This document shows, in pieces, positions 41,078 to 42,630 of a DNA stretch of 42,630 nt. This DNA comes from Chloroflexota bacterium (GTDB lineage Bacteria; Chloroflexota; Dehalococcoidia; Dehalococcoidales; JAFGLR01). Position numbers and translations under genes: made by a program. Numbering within the stretch: the stretch's first letter is position 1; each line of letters starts with the position of its first letter. Under the pieces are notes generated by a model. The model worked only from the letters and a program-made list of their open reading frames with translations, was not told the origin of the DNA and did not search any database. The DNA is taken from contig JACQTX010000204.1 in the NCBI GenBank assembly GCA_016210585.1, positions 1-42,630 of the forward strand, in the 5' to 3' direction.

Positions 41078-41623
41078 ATGCACATAGAACGGCAGGGCGA
41101 AACGCCTTACTTCGATGCGTGGTTCCAGTCCCATGGCTACCGTATCCGAAAGCTCGGTGCCGGCTGCATCTTCGAAGGCATGGGGGATGCCTTGCCGATG
41201 GGAGACACCATCATCGCCGGATACCGGCATCGCTCCGAGGTCTGTTCCCACCAGGCTCTTGGCGAGATAACCGGCCGCCGGGTGCTTTCGCTTGAGATGA
41301 GCGACCCACTATTCTACCACCTCGATACCTGCTTCTGTCCCCTGGACAACGAGTCAGCCCTTTTCTTCCCCGACGCCTTCGATACCTATGCGAATGAAGT
41401 ACTCGCTAAGACGGTGCCCCACCTGCTCGCCGTCAGCACCATATCAGCGCACCGCTTCGCCTGCAACGCCGTAGTTGTGGACAAGACCGTTATCACCAAC
41501 ACCGGTTGTGACGACCTGAAGCAACCTCTCGCCGAGCGTGGCTATGAACTTAGGATGGTCGAGCTTTCCGACTTCATGAAATCCGGTGGCAGCGCCAAAT
41601 GTCTCACGCTGAGGCTCGAATGA
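41078..41623 (+). pseudogene. Amidinotransferase/dimethylargininase-like gene, 5'-truncated
   Basis: 181 codons from ATG 41078. The pattern FEGMGDALPMGDTIIAGY, LDTCFCPLDNESALFF, the FACNAVVVDKTVI strand and GGSAKCLTLRL at the end match the amidinotransferase/DDAH superfamily (catalytic His from HLDTCF, Cys from the SAKC region). Full-length members have about 100 more N-terminal residues with further active-site residues. These are missing and IS605-type end sequence stands in their place, so the product is probably inactive, though the remaining frame is intact. A DUF1893 gene follows. Confidence 0.75.
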
Positions 41624-41660
41624 ATAATATTCTGTGCAAGACTCGTACTGAAAGGACTGT

Positions 41661-42074
41661 GTGTATAGCCATCTTTTTGAAAAGTTCCTGGCCAGCGATG
41701 ACACGCTGCGGAAATACCAGGGCTTGAAGCTGGTCTTTTCCTCAACCAGAGACGGGCTGTTACCGCTATTGGAATACACCGTGCCGTCCCGTCCTGACAA
41801 ACACAACGCGGTAGTTTTCGACAAGGTGATGGGTAATGCCGCGGCTCTTCTAGCCATAAATGCTGGCTGCAAAGAGGTCTTTAGCCCGTTGGGCAGCCTG
41901 CCTGCCATGCAGACCCTGGCCAAGTATGCTATGGCTTGTCACTTCATCAAAATCGTTCCCTACATCCAGACTCCGGACGGACAAGCTATGTGTCCCATGG
42001 AGAAGCTATCCCTGGACAAGACGCCTGCCGAGTTCTATACCCTTGTGAGACAGATTATCGAGAAGCAGGGCTAA
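41661..42074 (+). CDS. DUF1893 domain protein
   Basis: 137 aa from GTG 41661 with AAAGGA upstream. VVFDKVMGNAAALLAINAGCKEVFSPLGS (cited in part) and the late CPMEKL motif are characteristic of DUF1893, a small cytosolic family with deaminase-like fold and no assigned reaction. It lies 37 bases downstream of the amidinotransferase-like gene on the same strand, possibly an old operon. No signal peptide. Confidence 0.65.
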   Translation: MYSHLFEKFLASDDTLRKYQGLKLVFSSTRDGLLPLLEYTVPSRPDKHNAVVFDKVMGNAAALLAINAGCKEVFSPLGSLPAMQTLAKYAMACHFIKIVPYIQTPDGQAMCPMEKLSLDKTPAEFYTLVRQIIEKQG

Positions 42075-42630
42075 GCAAAAATGGCTTGAGATGGCCAGGC
42101 CGCTGCCCCGGGTAACATTGCACAATCCATCTTATTGTTAAATCACAATCGTCATCCATCTTTCGGTCCAGTTCGTGGCGAATCCGCATACAACGCCAGG
42201 CGGCGATACTTGTAGGTTGCTGCTTGTGCTTGTGATACTTGTGAAGATTGTAACACAACAGCACGGCTGTTAGGCTATGCGCACCCCTATGATTTGATTC
42301 TTCCTTCTCAGAGTTGCTAGCTGCCAGGTAATTGCGCAATGACATGGGCAGCGTAGTAGGGACTTTGCTTAATGACGACCCGCATACTGAAGTTGTTTCA
42401 AGAAGGTCTGGAGTTGTCTGAAAGACACCGAGTACGGATTCAATGCGTGGGTAGGCTTTTGGTAACAAGGTTGTAAGGAAATGGTGTTAAGTTAAACTAA
42501 CTCTGAGGCTAAGAAGGGTATCAATTGCTGAGATACTGAACTATATGGAGTGGGCTGGGGTTATCGGGTATATTGACTTGCAGGACCAATTCGGCTATAC
42601 CTCAGGTGGTGCAAGGTGCAAGCTGCACCA
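42075..42630. other. Right-edge region without a supported gene
   Basis: A minus-strand open frame covers 42055-42468, but it overlaps the end of the DUF1893 gene and matches nothing I know. A short plus-strand frame from ATG 42545 is open to the edge and could be the start of a gene beyond the window. Confidence 0.4.

Noticed and set aside
42055-42468. Minus-strand 137-aa frame at the right end
   Set aside because: Looked like a possible transposase fragment (YNLHKYHKHK), but no transposase motif could be confirmed and it overlaps the DUF1893 gene.

Overview
The window joins two different kinds of DNA. Bases 1 to about 18,600 look like part of a mobile or plasmid-derived element: small uncharacterised genes, a PRTRC-type ubiquitin-like gene cluster, an extra DNA polymerase sliding clamp, a Ku/ligase end-joining pair and a translesion-synthesis operon. 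Bases from about 19,200 to the right edge are an anaerobic catabolic and transport region. The content (pyrrolysine-free MttB-type methyltransferases, a UbiD decarboxylase, a tungsten-type aldehyde ferredoxin oxidoreductase, TRAP and TTT transporters, lipoproteins with long Thr/Pro linkers) suggests an uncultured anaerobic bacterium. My best guess is Chloroflexota of the Dehalococcoidia type; this is a judgement from gene content, with no rRNA or other marker to test it.

Left part, plus strand: six small genes (1-2716), then the PRTRC cluster. Its members are a ubiquitin-like protein C (2784), a candidate protein F (3765), an E2-like protein B (4522), a JAMM isopeptidase protein A (5247) and an E1-like ThiF protein (5804), with short overlaps or gaps from F onward. 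A small gene and a DnaN-type clamp follow (6957), then three small genes, Ku (9129) and an ATP-dependent ligase (9992). Convergent to these, on the minus strand, runs an operon of imuB, a separate DUF6504-like gene, dnaE2, a UvrD/PcrA-like helicase and a DUF72 gene (18505 down to 10950), with a strong promoter at 18538-18567. No integrase, relaxase or phage structural gene is visible, so the type of element is not settled.

Right part: an FAD oxidoreductase; a minus-strand group of an EamA exporter, an MttB-like methyltransferase and an M20 peptidase, followed by a decayed aldehyde oxidoreductase tail; a TRAP transporter whose binding protein is convergent with its permease; a second EamA exporter; a tripartite tricarboxylate transporter; a nitroreductase; a second MttB-like gene about 83% identical to the first and inverted relative to it; UbiD; and an intact aldehyde ferredoxin oxidoreductase. 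After IS605-type end remnants come a 5'-truncated amidinotransferase-like gene and a DUF1893 gene. The likely theme is uptake of organic acids or methylated compounds, followed by demethylation, decarboxylation and aldehyde/acid redox chemistry. Substrates cannot be read from the sequence.

The most interesting signals are: the PRTRC ubiquitin-like cluster beside a sliding clamp and on the same element as ImuB/DnaE2, which recalls eukaryotic PCNA ubiquitination; a clamp-binding-like peptide in an unknown protein next to PRTRC-C; and a run of ten G inside the spacer of a strong promoter in front of the tctC-type gene, an arrangement that could make expression switchable.
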